From contig NZ_JAASAG010000011.1 of assembly GCF_012726265.1 (NCBI RefSeq), forward strand, positions 1 through 64,000: a stretch of DNA of 64,000 nucleotides. Reading direction: 5' to 3'. Origin of the DNA: Streptomyces sp. HNM0575 (GTDB taxonomy: Bacteria > Actinomycetota > Actinomycetes > Streptomycetales > Streptomycetaceae). Positions 48,328 to 57,231 of the stretch are shown piece by piece. The notes beneath the pieces are model-generated. The model saw only the letters and a list, made by a program, of their open reading frames with translations, made no database searches and was not told where the DNA came from. Each line of letters opens with the position of its first letter. Within the stretch, counting starts at the first letter, position 1. Made by a program: the position numbers and the translations under genes.

Positions 48328-48759
48328 ATGCGCTACGAGGAGTTCACCGGACAGGTGCAGGCCCGCGCCGACCTCGGCAGCAGGCAGGCGGCGGAGCAGG
48401 CCGTGCGCGCCACGCTGGAGACCGTCGGGGAGCGCGTGCCCGGCGGGGTGGCCGACCACCTCGCCGCGCAGCTCCCGCACGAGGCGGCCGAGTCGCTGCG
48501 CCGGGTCGTCGCCGTGCACGAGACCTCGCCGCACGAGCGCGCCGAGGCCAGGACCAGCGGGGAAGGCTTCGACCTGCCGGTGTTCGCCGCCCGCGTGGCC
48601 TGGCGCGACGAGACCTCCGAGGAGGAGGCCCTTCGCCGTGCGGGCGCGGTACTGGAGGTGCTGGACGCGGCGGTCGCGCCCGAGCTGATGCAGAAGCTGG
48701 AGCAGGTCCTCCCGCCGGACATCCGCGACGTGCTGCCCTCGGGGCGCGCCGAAGGGTGA
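48328..48759 (+). CDS. DUF2267 domain protein
   Basis: A 143-residue, mainly helical protein with the DUF2267 pattern: MRYEEFTGQVQARADLGSRQ, AEQAVRATLETVGERVPGGV, ADHLAAQLPHEAAESLRRVV, then a second half FDLPVFAARVAWRDETSEEE. The family's function is unsettled; members are common next to stress genes and Usp proteins. ATG 48328 gives the family's usual start; an ATG at 48316 adds four residues. The 226 bases upstream show no gene. Confidence 0.85.
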   Translation: MRYEEFTGQVQARADLGSRQAAEQAVRATLETVGERVPGGVADHLAAQLPHEAAESLRRVVAVHETSPHERAEARTSGEGFDLPVFAARVAWRDETSEEEALRRAGAVLEVLDAAVAPELMQKLEQVLPPDIRDVLPSGRAEG

Positions 48760-48848
48760 CGTACGGGGCCGTACGACCGGATCTCCGGAAGGACCAGGCT
48801 CGGGAGAACCGGAGGTCCGGTGAGGACCGGCGACGAGAGGAATCCGTG

Positions 48849-50069
48849 ATGACCCCTGAACCCGAGACCGGCGGACCCGAGACCGGCGGACCCGAACGCG
48901 GCGAATCCGAACGCGGCGGACCCGAACGCGGCGGACCCGAATCCGGCGGACCCGAATCCGGCGCTTCCGCCGCGCGCACCGGCGGCCCCGGACTGCGCGT
49001 CGTCGTGGTCGGCGCCACCGGCAACGTCGGCACGAGCGTGGTGCGCGCCCTCTCCGGCGACCCGCGGGTCGGCTCCGTGGTGGGCGTCGCGCGCCGCGTC
49101 CCCGGCTGGTCGCCGCCGAAGACGACGTGGGTCTCCGCGGACATCGGCCGCGAGGACACCCGGTACGACGGCCGTACGGACGGACTGACCCGGCTCTTCC
49201 GCGGTGCCGACGCCGTCGTGCACCTGGCGTGGATCTTCCAGCCGACGCACCGCCCGTCGACGACCTGGCGCACCAACGTCCTCGGCGCCCTGCGCGTGTT
49301 CCGCGCCGTCGCCGACGCCGGGGTGCCCGCGCTGGTGCACGCCTCGTCGGTGGGCGCGTACTCGCCGGGACCCAAGGACCGCCGGGTGGACGAGAGTTGG
49401 CCGACGCACGGCTGGCCCGAGGCGGCCTACTGCCGTGAGAAGTCCTATCTGGAGCGCGCCCTGGACAGCTTCGAACGCGAGCACCCCGGCGTCCGCGTCG
49501 TACGGATGCGTCCCGGCTTCCTCTTCAAGCGGGAGGCGGCGAGCGAGCAGCGGCGGCTGTTCGCGGGGCCGTTCCTGCCGCAGCGGCTCGTACGTCCGGG
49601 CCTGGTGCCGGTCGTGCCGGACCTGCCCGGGCTGCGGATGCAGACGCTGCACACCGACGACGCCGCCGAGGCCTACCGGCTCGCGGTCGCCGGCACCGCG
49701 CGCGGCGCCTTCAACCTCGCGGCCGATCCGGTCGTCGACGCCGAGGTGCTGGCGGGGCTGCTGGACGCCCGGGTCGTACGGGTGCCGCTGCGGCCCCTGC
49801 GCACCGCGCTCGCCGCGAGCTGGCACTCGCATCTGCTGCCCGCCTCGCCGCATCTCTTCGACGCGGTGCTGCGGCTGCCGCTGATGGACGCGGAACGGGC
49901 CCGTGGCGAGCTGGGCTGGTCGCCGCGTTGGACGGCGGACGAGGCGGTGGCCGCCTTCCTGACCGGCCTGCGGAACGTGGCCGGAATGGACACCCCGACA
50001 CTGGCACGGAGCCTGCCGGGCGGCGGCAGGCTGCGTGAGCTGCGCACGGGCGTCGGCGAACGCCCCTGA
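48849..50069 (+). CDS. NAD-dependent epimerase/dehydratase (extended SDR)
   Basis: A 406-residue SDR. The Rossmann start LRVVVVGATGNVGTSVVRAL (G-x-x-G-x-x-G) lies at about residue 50, followed by DAVVHLAWIFQPTHRPSTT and the catalytic serine/tyrosine region VHASSVGAYSPGPKD and AAYCREKSYLERAL (YxxxK-like, here Y-C-R-E-K). The first 45 residues are a repetitive, acidic GGPE(T/R/S)-type leader with no family match. The product is uncharacterised; membership of the stress island is positional. ATG 48849 or the adjacent GTG 48846. Confidence 0.87.
   Translation: MTPEPETGGPETGGPERGESERGGPERGGPESGGPESGASAARTGGPGLRVVVVGATGNVGTSVVRALSGDPRVGSVVGVARRVPGWSPPKTTWVSADIGREDTRYDGRTDGLTRLFRGADAVVHLAWIFQPTHRPSTTWRTNVLGALRVFRAVADAGVPALVHASSVGAYSPGPKDRRVDESWPTHGWPEAAYCREKSYLERALDSFEREHPGVRVVRMRPGFLFKREAASEQRRLFAGPFLPQRLVRPGLVPVVPDLPGLRMQTLHTDDAAEAYRLAVAGTARGAFNLAADPVVDAEVLAGLLDARVVRVPLRPLRTALAASWHSHLLPASPHLFDAVLRLPLMDAERARGELGWSPRWTADEAVAAFLTGLRNVAGMDTPTLARSLPGGGRLRELRTGVGERP
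48858..48968 (+). repeat. 15-bp degenerate repeats at the start of the epimerase gene
   Basis: Units of the type GGCGGACCCGAACGC, each encoding GGPE(R/T/S), recur about seven times and form the unstructured N-terminus of the epimerase. All preserve frame. Confidence 0.85.
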
Positions 50070-50340
50070 GAGTCCTGAGCGGCCTTCCCCGGCCAGCCGT
50101 CTCCGAGCGGCCTCGGGCCGGGCCCGATCCGGCTCCCGCCCGGGCCCGATCCGGCTCCCGTCCGCAGAGACCCGTACGTACGGTCCGCACGGACGCTCCG
50201 TACGGACGGCCTGTACGGACGGTCCGTACGGTCAGTCCGCTGGTCCCGGAAGACCCCGCTGCCCGTGCCGTCCGGCCCACCCAGCGGTTACTTTTGGACT
50301 AGGGAAACGGGCAAATCCTCCCAATTCATGCGGAGGGTCG
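50070..50340. other. 271-bp gap with two kinds of short repeats, no gene
   Basis: GGGCCCGATCCGGCTCCCG-type units occur twice in tandem near 50120-50165, and GTACGGACGG/CCGTACGG-type inverted repeats cluster at 50171-50235, able to form several hairpins between the epimerase and the histidine kinase. They could end transcription from the epimerase. The kinase ribosome site GGAGG is at 50332-50336. Confidence 0.5.
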
Positions 50341-51762
50341 ATGAGCGGCACAGTGCAGCACCACGCGGACGGCGACGGCCAGGGCCGGCTGCCCCGTACG
50401 CACCTCGACGACCTGCTGGCGGAGCTCCGGGCACGCGGGACGGTCCCGCAGTCCCTCGCCACCGCGGCCGGTGTCGCCGTCGAGAACGCCCGCCTCTACG
50501 AGGAGGCCCGCTACCGCCAGCGCTGGATAGAGGCGAACGCCGAGGTCACGCGGGTGCTGCTGTCCGGCGTCGAGGAGCGCAGCGTGCTCGCCCTGATCGT
50601 CGAGCTGGCCCGCGCCATCCTCTCCGCGGATCTCGGCGTGCTCGCCGTTCCGGAGAACGGCGGCGAGACCCTCAGGGTCGCGGTCGCCGCGGGCACCGAC
50701 GCCGAGCACCACAGGGCGCTGCGGCTGCCGCGCGACGGCTCCTTCGCGGGTGCCGCCATGGAGGCCGGCCAGGTCACGACGAGCGCCGACATCGAGAACG
50801 ACCCGCGCGTCACGGATCCCTCGCCCCGCTGGGACGGGCTGGGGCCGGCCGTGGCCGTGCCGATGATCGCCGACGACGCGGCCAGGGGCGTACTGCTGCT
50901 CGCGCGCGCCAAGCCCTGCCGCCCCTTCGGCGAACCGCAGATCGCGCCGCTGAGCGCCTTCGCGGGACAGGCCGCCGTCGCCATGGAGCTCGCCGAGCGA
51001 CGCCGCGACGCCGAGCAGATCACGCTCCTCGAAGACCGCGACCGCATCGCCCGCGACCTGCACGACCTGGCGATCCAGCGGCTCTTCGCGACGGGCATGA
51101 CCCTCCAGAGCGCCGAGCGCTTCGTCGACCACCCCAAGGCGCGCGAGCGGCTGCTGCGGGCCGTCGACGATCTCGATGCCACCATCAAGATCATCCGGTC
51201 GACCATCTTCGGCCTGCGCGCCCACGACAACGACTCCGGAGGCGGCGAGGGACTGCGCGCCCGGATCGCGGGAGCCGTGCAGGACGTGGCGTCCGCCCTG
51301 GGCTTCACGCCCTTGCTGCGCATGGAGGGCCTGCTCGACACCGAGGTGCCCGCGGAGGTCGCCGACGACGCGGTGGCGGCGCTGCGGGAGGCCCTCTCCA
51401 ACGTCGCGCGCCATGCCGGTGCGCACAACGTGCAGGTGACGGCGGAGACGTCGGGAGGCACGTTCACCCTGAGCGTCGTGGACGACGGCTCCGGCATTCC
51501 CGAGGGCGCCCGCCACAGCGGACTGCACAACCTGTCGGAGCGGGCGGAGCGGCTGGACGGCACCCTGCGGCTGGACTCGCCACCGGGCGGCGGTACGAGC
51601 CTGAACTGGCACGTTCCGCTGAACGTCGAGAGCACGGACACGGACATCGGCACGGGCACGGGCACGGACACCGGCACGGGTACGCGCACGGACACGGTTC
51701 AGGACATCGCCGAGGACCTCGGCGCGGGCTCCGGCCGGATCCCCGGCGCCGACGTTCAGTGA
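50341..51762 (+). CDS. GAF-domain sensor histidine kinase (DevS/OsdK-like), first GAF domain missing
   Basis: A 473-residue kinase. Residues 45-60 ([20 protein letters not shown]) are the exit helix that in related two-GAF kinases ends GAF-A, but the preceding 130 or so residues of that domain are absent and the N-terminal helix ([14 protein letters not shown]) runs straight into it. A full GAF-B follows (about 75-225), then the HisKA_3 helix [18 protein letters not shown] with the phosphorylated H241, and the ATPase domain ([18 protein letters not shown]). The C-terminus carries a Gly/Thr/Asp repeat tail. In DevS/DosS, GAF-A holds the oxygen-sensing haem, so this protein may sense something else. 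Ends overlapping the convergent regulator gene. Confidence 0.88.
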   Translation: MSGTVQHHADGDGQGRLPRTHLDDLLAELRARGTVPQSLATAAGVAVENARLYEEARYRQRWIEANAEVTRVLLSGVEERSVLALIVELARAILSADLGVLAVPENGGETLRVAVAAGTDAEHHRALRLPRDGSFAGAAMEAGQVTTSADIENDPRVTDPSPRWDGLGPAVAVPMIADDAARGVLLLARAKPCRPFGEPQIAPLSAFAGQAAVAMELAERRRDAEQITLLEDRDRIARDLHDLAIQRLFATGMTLQSAERFVDHPKARERLLRAVDDLDATIKIIRSTIFGLRAHDNDSGGGEGLRARIAGAVQDVASALGFTPLLRMEGLLDTEVPAEVADDAVAALREALSNVARHAGAHNVQVTAETSGGTFTLSVVDDGSGIPEGARHSGLHNLSERAERLDGTLRLDSPPGGGTSLNWHVPLNVESTDTDIGTGTGTDTGTGTRTDTVQDIAEDLGAGSGRIPGADVQ

Positions 51763-52466
51763 CGCCTGTGCCGCTCCCTCTCCTGTGAGTGCGCCTGCGC
51801 CTGCGTGGCCATCACGGCCGCCTGCACGCGTCGCTCCACGCCCAGCTTCGCCAGGAGCCGGGAGATGTGGTTCTTCACCGTCTTCTCCGACAGGAAGAGC
51901 CGCTTGCCGATCTCCTGGTTCGTCATCCCCTCGCCGATCAGGTCGAGGATGTCCCGCTCCCGCGGGGACAGGCCCGCGAACGCGTCGTCCTGCCGCTCCT
52001 CCTCGTGCCCGTCCGGACCGCGAAGGCTCCCCATCAGCCGGGCCGTGGTCGCCGGGTCGAGCATGGACTGGCCCGCCGCGACCGTGCGTACGGCCGAGAC
52101 CAGGTCGGAGCCCTTGATCTGCTTGAGCACGTAGCCGGAGGCGCCGGCCATGATGGCGTCCAGCAGCGCGTCGTCGTCGTCGAAGGACGTCAGCATCAGG
52201 CACGCCAGCTCCGGCATGCGTGAGCGCAGCTCGCGGCAGACGGTCACGCCGTCGCCGTCGGGCAGCCGCACGTCCAGCACGGCCACGTGCGGACGGAGCG
52301 CCGGGCCGCGGGCGAGCGCCTGCTCCGCGGTGGCGGCCTCGCCGATGACGTCGATGTCGGTCTCGGCCTCCAGCAGATCGTGCACGCCCCGCCGTACCAC
52401 CTCGTGGTCGTCGAGGAGCAGGACCCTGATGGGGTTCTGCTCGGAGAACTCCGGCAGATCGCTCAT
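51756..52466 (-). CDS. DevR/OsdR-like response regulator (NarL/LuxR type)
   Basis: A 236-residue regulator. The receiver domain has the acidic pair [12 protein letters not shown], the phosphorylated D65 in [12 protein letters not shown], and the DosR-typical [20 protein letters not shown]. The LuxR-type helix-turn-helix is [20 protein letters not shown] and [20 protein letters not shown] with QAAV, very close to the DosR DNA-binding domain. It should bind the GGGCC/GGTCC-type boxes in this island. The gene is convergent with the kinase and their stops overlap by 7 bases, so the two cannot be in one operon and their 3' ends are antisense. An upstream box lies at 52598. Confidence 0.92.
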   Translation of the reverse strand: MSDLPEFSEQNPIRVLLLDDHEVVRRGVHDLLEAETDIDVIGEAATAEQALARGPALRPHVAVLDVRLPDGDGVTVCRELRSRMPELACLMLTSFDDDDALLDAIMAGASGYVLKQIKGSDLVSAVRTVAAGQSMLDPATTARLMGSLRGPDGHEEERQDDAFAGLSPRERDILDLIGEGMTNQEIGKRLFLSEKTVKNHISRLLAKLGVERRVQAAVMATQAQAHSQERERHRRH

Positions 52467-52597
52467 GTCGCACTGCTTCCCCTCGTGATCCCCCTGGTAG
52501 CGCCGCTGCCCGCATCGTCGCTCCGCCGCTCAACGCCCGGATAGGGCCGAACGGGCCCGGCGGGCCGGTGGAGGGGGCCACCCGTACCGGCATCGCT

Positions 52598-52613
52598 GGA
52601 CCTTTCGGCCCCC
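52598..52613. promoter_or_regulatory. DevR/Osd-like box between the regulator and the Rv1733c-like gene
   Basis: On the minus strand this reads GGGGGCCGAAAGGTCC, the same motif as at 42965 with one extra central A. It lies 131 bases upstream of the regulator start and 66 bases before the divergent membrane-protein gene, suitable for autoregulation plus control of 52680. Confidence 0.55.
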
Positions 52614-52679
52614 TTAGCCCGCGCCCGGCAGATCACCTCGCTCCCGTGGCCGGTTTGCCGCCGTGAGGGGAGTCGGCAC

Positions 52680-53246
52680 ATGAGTACGAGGAGATGGCTG
52701 TGGCGCTGGCGGAGGAATCCGCTCCGGCGCCGCTCCGACCGTGCCGAGGCATGGGCGGGGCTGGCAGCCGGGCTGATCATGGCGGTGACCGCGCCGCTCA
52801 CCGGGGCGATGACCTCGGACGCGGTCACGGGACACCTCCGTGACCAGCCGGGTCTCCACCGGACGTCCGCGGTGCTGCGCGAGGACGCGCCCACGACGGA
52901 CGGCATCTCCACTGTCTCCGACGACCCCACGGTCCTCACCGAGGTCGGCTGGAGGACGGCGGACGGCCGCTGGCATACGGGACGCGCACCGGTCGAGGCC
53001 GGGACCCGCGAGGGCGCGCATGTGCCGCTGTGGCTGGACCGCCAGGGCATGCCGCACCAGCCGCCGCCCGACTCGAGCGAGGTGAGCGTGGAGAGCGGTG
53101 CCGCAGGCGGCGCGGTGGCCGTGGCCACGTGCTTCCTGGTGGGGAGCGGCCGCTGGCTGCTGCGGCGGCGGCTGGACGCCGTACGGGACACGGAGTGGGA
53201 GCGCGAGTGGGCCACGGTCGGCCCGAGGTGGAGCCGCCGCGACTGA
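52680..53246 (+). CDS. Rv1733c-like membrane protein
   Basis: A 188-residue protein: a basic N-terminus (RRWLWRWRRNPLRRRSDRAE), a membrane segment (AWAGLAAGLIMAVTAPLTGA), an extracytoplasmic region of about 95 residues (HRTSAVLREDAPTT, VGWRTADGRWHTGRAPVEAG, VPLWLDRQGM), a second membrane segment near residue 145 (GGAVAVATCFLVGSG) and a short basic tail. This is the pattern of the Rv1733c family, a DosR-regulated antigen of unknown function in mycobacteria. It diverges from the DevR-like regulator with a box between them. Confidence 0.88.
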   Translation: MSTRRWLWRWRRNPLRRRSDRAEAWAGLAAGLIMAVTAPLTGAMTSDAVTGHLRDQPGLHRTSAVLREDAPTTDGISTVSDDPTVLTEVGWRTADGRWHTGRAPVEAGTREGAHVPLWLDRQGMPHQPPPDSSEVSVESGAAGGAVAVATCFLVGSGRWLLRRRLDAVRDTEWEREWATVGPRWSRRD

Positions 53247-53364
53247 GCGCCCCTGCGGTCCGACTGAGCGCGCCTTGCGGTCCGGGCCCTGCCCGCCGCC
53301 CGGGCCTCGCGAGAGCTCCGGGGTCTCACGCCCCAAGCCCTTCTCTTCAAGCTCTTCAGGCCCT

Positions 53365-54615
53365 TCAGGGAACGAAGTCGAGCACGTCCCGCATCGGAAG
53401 GCGCTGCGTCGCCGGGCTCAGCGGTCCGTATCCCAGGCGGACCACCATCTGCACCGGTCCCGCGCCCCACACCGGGTCGCGCAGTAGCCAGCGCAGCTCG
53501 GAACGTTCCAGGGCCTGTGTGACGAAGGAGGTCGCCAGGCCCTCCTTGGTGGCCGTCAGCAGCATCCGCTCCATGGCCTGGCCCGCGATCAGCCAGTCGT
53601 AAGGGTGGTCGTGCTCGGTGCAGAGCAGGCCCAGGTGGGGCATGTGCCCGAGTTCGCCGGTGCCGGTGCCGGTGCCGGTCGCCGTGCCCGGTGCCGTGCC
53701 GGGCACGGTCCCTGCGCGCATGCCGGCCTCGGCACCGCTTCCCGTGCGCGGTCCGGCACCCACGCCCGGTCCGGCGTTCGCCTCCGGTCCGGCGGTCGCG
53801 CCCGGGCGGGTGCCCGCGTCCGGGCTCATGTCCGCTCGCGCTCCCGCACCCGCGCTCGCCGTCGCGTCCGCGACCGTCTCCCCTTCGGCTTCGCGTCCGG
53901 ATGCGCCGCCGGGCTGCGGCCCCGCATCGGCGCCGTGGCGACCGTGGGCCAGGTCGCTCACCGTGGCCCTGCCGTCGCCCTCGCGGGACCCGAAGCCGTA
54001 CTCGGGGACCCCGTCCGCGATGGCGTCCGAGATCTTCACGCCCGTACGGACCCACAGGCGCTCGTCCGGGTCGCCCGCGTGCCCCGCGCTCAGTTCGGCC
54101 TCCTCGATGACGTCGAGCACGAGGGACAGATGCCAGCCGGAGAGGAACGCCAGCCGTGCGCCCTCCGCGCGGGCCTGCTCGATCAGCCGGTTCGCCAGCG
54201 CCGCCGGTATCGGACGTTCCGCGAACGGATAGCGGCTCGTGCGCCGTTCCGGGATCGCCCTGTGGAGCAGCGCCAGGTCCGAGTCGACCGTCTCCGCGGA
54301 CTCGCCCAGCGACACCGACGCCAGCGTCTGCCGGTCCTCGGGGTCCGGCAGCAGCGTCACGACGGGGCGGAACCCGGCGCTCTGCGCGGCCACCCGCAGG
54401 TTGAACAGGGCCGCGCCGCAGCCGAGATGCATCCCGCGCAGTTCGGGATCGGCGTGCGGCTCGGCTCGTTCCGGGACGGCATGCAGCACGATCGACTCAT
54501 CGGCGCGGCTGTAGCTGAAGTGCCATGGCTGGGCGTTGTGCATGGACGGCGCCATACAGGCGTCGCGGACGAGATTCTCCACCACCTCGCCGCGGCGGGT
54601 GGAGGCAGAAGGCAT
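53365..54615 (-). CDS. Acg-family nitroreductase-like FMN protein
   Basis: A 416-residue protein of the Acg (Rv2032) group of nitroreductase-like proteins: LVRDACMAPSMHNAQPWHFS, LGCGAALFNLRVAAQSAGFR, IPERRTSRYPFAERPIPAAL, and near the end LLTATKEGLATSFVTQALER and RLGYGPLSPATQRLPMRDV. Between about residues 215 and 325 it carries a long Ala/Gly/Thr/Pro insert (units such as PGTAPGTATGTGTGTG) absent from usual family members of about 330 residues. Acg proteins may sequester FMN during dormancy; enzyme activity is unproven. ATG 54615 is the clear start. Two DevR-like boxes lie about 280-310 bases upstream. Confidence 0.88.
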   Translation of the reverse strand: MPSASTRRGEVVENLVRDACMAPSMHNAQPWHFSYSRADESIVLHAVPERAEPHADPELRGMHLGCGAALFNLRVAAQSAGFRPVVTLLPDPEDRQTLASVSLGESAETVDSDLALLHRAIPERRTSRYPFAERPIPAALANRLIEQARAEGARLAFLSGWHLSLVLDVIEEAELSAGHAGDPDERLWVRTGVKISDAIADGVPEYGFGSREGDGRATVSDLAHGRHGADAGPQPGGASGREAEGETVADATASAGAGARADMSPDAGTRPGATAGPEANAGPGVGAGPRTGSGAEAGMRAGTVPGTAPGTATGTGTGTGELGHMPHLGLLCTEHDHPYDWLIAGQAMERMLLTATKEGLATSFVTQALERSELRWLLRDPVWGAGPVQMVVRLGYGPLSPATQRLPMRDVLDFVP

Positions 54616-54692
54616 GAGGACCGGCTCCCTGGGATTCCTGTCGTTGGCGGACGTTCTCCGACGACGAACCGTCGGGCATGGACTGCCGATGC

Positions 54693-54724
54693 GCACCTGC
54701 GCATCTCCGCACCTGCGCATCTCC
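54693..54724. repeat. 16-bp perfect tandem duplication
   Basis: GCACCTGCGCATCTCC occurs twice back to back in the leader of the nitroreductase gene, within the 452-bp gap 54616-55067. No gene is seen in this gap; its other features are the boxes at 54892-54926. Confidence 0.9.
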
Positions 54725-54891
54725 GCACGGGTCACGGACCTGTACGGGCCGACCGGCACGGGACCGAGGACCGGCCCCGCGGCGCCAGCCCGCACGCTGC
54801 GCGCACCTGCTCCTGACGTGCGCCGCGTGCGCTCCGTATGACGTGTTCGCGTCTCACTGGCCAGGCTCCTGCCGGTGCCGCGCGGCGCCGA

Positions 54892-54926
54892 GGGACCTTC
54901 GGTCCCGAAGAGCGGCCGAAGGTCCC
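54892..54926. promoter_or_regulatory. Pair of DevR/Osd-like boxes upstream of the nitroreductase
   Basis: GGGACCTTCGGTCCC (54892-54906) is a perfect palindrome, and GGCCGAAGGTCCC (54914-54926) follows 7 bases later. Two closely spaced boxes are typical of strong DosR targets in mycobacteria. They match the single boxes at 42965 and 52598. Confidence 0.6.
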
Positions 54927-55067
54927 AACCGCACACACCGGCGCCCCGCCCTCCGCCGAGGACGGGGCGCCGCCGCGCCGCTCCCGGACCGCCCGGCGGC
55001 CAGGGCCGGACGCCCAGCCCGGGGCCGGATCGGAGCCGGACCGGCCCAGCCCGGACCGGGCCGTTGG

Positions 55068-56924
55068 TCAGTAGCCCAGCCCGTGCCCGAATTCGTAGAG
55101 CGTCCCGTCCGCCTCGTCGAGCGCCGGAATGGAGACCGGGAGCCTGCCGCCCGGGGCGATGTCGCCGTACAAGGCCCGTACGACGGACGCCAGCGACGGC
55201 TTGCCGTACGAGAAGGTCGCCAGGAAGGCGGGCACGTCCGGGAAGCGGCGGATGTCGTACGCGTTGCGCACCGCGACCGCCACGACCGGCTTGCCGGTCT
55301 TCACCAGCGCCTTGACCAGGCCGGCCTGCGCCGCGCCCTGGTCCGTGGCGGACGCGGCGGCGTTGGTCAGCACGACGGTCACGTCGTGCTCGCCGGCCGC
55401 CGTGACGGCCTCCTCCGTCTTCTCCTTGCCGGGCGCCGCCCCGGTCGCCAGCGCAGTGGCCTTCTGGCGCGACCGCTTCGCGACCGTGGCGGCGACGGTG
55501 CCGACCTGGTCGGCGTCCCAGCCGGTGACCAGTACGGTGCGGGCCGCTCCGGACAGCGGCAGCGTGCCCTTCTCGTTGCGTACGAGGGTGACGGTGCGGT
55601 CGGTGATGCGCGCGGCGTCCGCGGTGTGGCGGCGGCTGCCGACGACGCGCGCCGCCCGGTCCTCGTCGACGTACGGGCGGGGGAAGAGCCCGTTGCGCAG
55701 CTTGTGTTCGAGGATGCGCAGCACCGACGCGTCGAGCTGCTCCTCGGAGACCTCGCCGCTTTCGACGGCCTTCAGCACGGCGGCGTGCGCGGTGTCGGCC
55801 TTCGGCGCGAGCACCAGCTGGTCGCAGCCCGCCTTCAGGGCCCGTACGGGGGCGACGTCCGGCGGGAAGTCCTCGGTGGCCCCGCCCATGTCGAGCGCGT
55901 CGGTGACGATCAGCCCGCCGAAGCCCAGCTCTTCGCGCAGCAGCCCGGTCACGATGGGCTTCGACATGGTGGCCGGGACGCCGCTGGAGTCGAGGGACGG
56001 TACGACGATGTGCGCCGTCATGATCGTGTCGACGCCCCGGGCGATGGCGGCACGGAAGGGCGGCAGGTCGGTCTTCTCCAGCTGCTCGCGCGTGTGCTTG
56101 ATGACGGGCAGCCCGGTGTGGCTGTCGACGTCGGTGTCGCCGTGACCGGGGAAGTGCTTTGCTGCGCTGGCCACTTCGCCCCGGTGGTAGCCGCGTACGG
56201 ACTCGGCGACCAGCTGCGCGCACAGGTCCGGGTCGGAGCCGAAGGAGCGGACGCCGATGATCGGGTTGTCCGGGTTGATGTTGACGTCGGCGACCGGCGC
56301 GTAGTTCTGGTTGATGCCCATCGCGGCCAGCTCGGAGCCGATGATCTCGGACGAGCGGCGCACGTCCGCGCGCGAACGGCCCGCCGCCAGCGCCATGTTG
56401 CCCGGCAGCTGTGTCGCGGGCTCGAGCATGCGGTAGACGACGCTGCCGCCCTCCTGGTCGATGGAGACCAGCAAGGGGATGCGGGCACCGGTACGCAGGG
56501 CCGCGCGCTGAAGCCCGTTGGAGAGCCCGGCGACCTGGCGCGGGGTGTGGAGATTGTCGGGGCCGCGGCGGGCGTCGAAGTAGATGACGCCGCCCGGGCG
56601 GTACTTGGCGATCACCTCCGCCGGCGTCGAAACCCCGTACAGCTCCTTGTTCTTGGCGTGTGAGGAGTTCGCCGCCGTCCCGTAGACCTCGACGACGAAG
56701 AGCTGGCCGGTCTTCTCCTTCAGCGACATCCGGCGGAGCAGTGCACGGGCCGCGCGCTCGGTGTCTCCCCGGGCGCGGGAGCCATGTGCGTCCTCGTCGG
56801 GGGCGGCCGTGGCCGCGTGCGCCGTGCCTGCCGGGAGGGCGAAGGCCGCGGCGACGCCGGCGGCTCCGGCCCCGGCGAGGATCCGTCTGCGAGTGGTGGA
56901 CTGCGGGGGCGGCGTCTGATGCAT
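55068..56924 (-). CDS. Secreted GH3 beta-N-acetylhexosaminidase-like hydrolase
   Basis: A 618-residue glycoside hydrolase family 3 protein. The N-terminus has a twin-arginine-type signal (TTRRRILAGAG, then a hydrophobic stretch to AHA near residue 37), so it is exported folded. The catalytic domain shows MSLKEKTGQLFVVEVYGTAA, GGVIYFDARRGPDN, LLVSIDQEGGSVVYRMLE, and the NagZ-type acid/base loop KHFPGHGDTDVDSH, with the nucleophile region LIVTDALDMGG. A C-terminal GH3 domain follows (residues 380-618). Likely splits N-acetylglucosamine or related sugars from chitin or cell-wall fragments. ATG 56924 follows GAGGAG. Not part of the dormancy island by function. Confidence 0.9.
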   Translation of the reverse strand: MHQTPPPQSTTRRRILAGAGAAGVAAAFALPAGTAHAATAAPDEDAHGSRARGDTERAARALLRRMSLKEKTGQLFVVEVYGTAANSSHAKNKELYGVSTPAEVIAKYRPGGVIYFDARRGPDNLHTPRQVAGLSNGLQRAALRTGARIPLLVSIDQEGGSVVYRMLEPATQLPGNMALAAGRSRADVRRSSEIIGSELAAMGINQNYAPVADVNINPDNPIIGVRSFGSDPDLCAQLVAESVRGYHRGEVASAAKHFPGHGDTDVDSHTGLPVIKHTREQLEKTDLPPFRAAIARGVDTIMTAHIVVPSLDSSGVPATMSKPIVTGLLREELGFGGLIVTDALDMGGATEDFPPDVAPVRALKAGCDQLVLAPKADTAHAAVLKAVESGEVSEEQLDASVLRILEHKLRNGLFPRPYVDEDRAARVVGSRRHTADAARITDRTVTLVRNEKGTLPLSGAARTVLVTGWDADQVGTVAATVAKRSRQKATALATGAAPGKEKTEEAVTAAGEHDVTVVLTNAAASATDQGAAQAGLVKALVKTGKPVVAVAVRNAYDIRRFPDVPAFLATFSYGKPSLASVVRALYGDIAPGGRLPVSIPALDEADGTLYEFGHGLGY

Positions 56925-57231
56925 ACGAGTGCTCCTCACACGGGGCCGCATGGACCCGGTCATACGGGCTTACGGGCATACGGGAGCGCACATCGTTGCA
57001 GCGGGGTGTGGGCAGGACCAGACGCCGCGCGGAAGTTCATCGGTCCAGTCCACTGGCGGGCGGGCGGCGCCGGAGCAGGCGTCGGAGCAAGTGCCGGAAG
57101 GGGCGTCGGACGGGCGTCGGCGGGGTGCGTGCGGGGCGGGGGCGCGGGGCCGCGGCGACGTCGGTACGGGCGCCGGCCGGGTGGCACGCGGCCCCGGGCG
57201 CGGTGCCCGGGGCCGCGTACCACGAGGACCG
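56925..57231. other. 307-bp gap without a gene
   Basis: Between the GH3 start and the WrbA stop. It holds repetitive GGAGCAGGCGTCGGAGCAAG-like sequence (57060-57120) and GC-rich palindromes near 57170-57225 that could end the WrbA transcript. No ORF with credible coding character was found. Confidence 0.4.
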
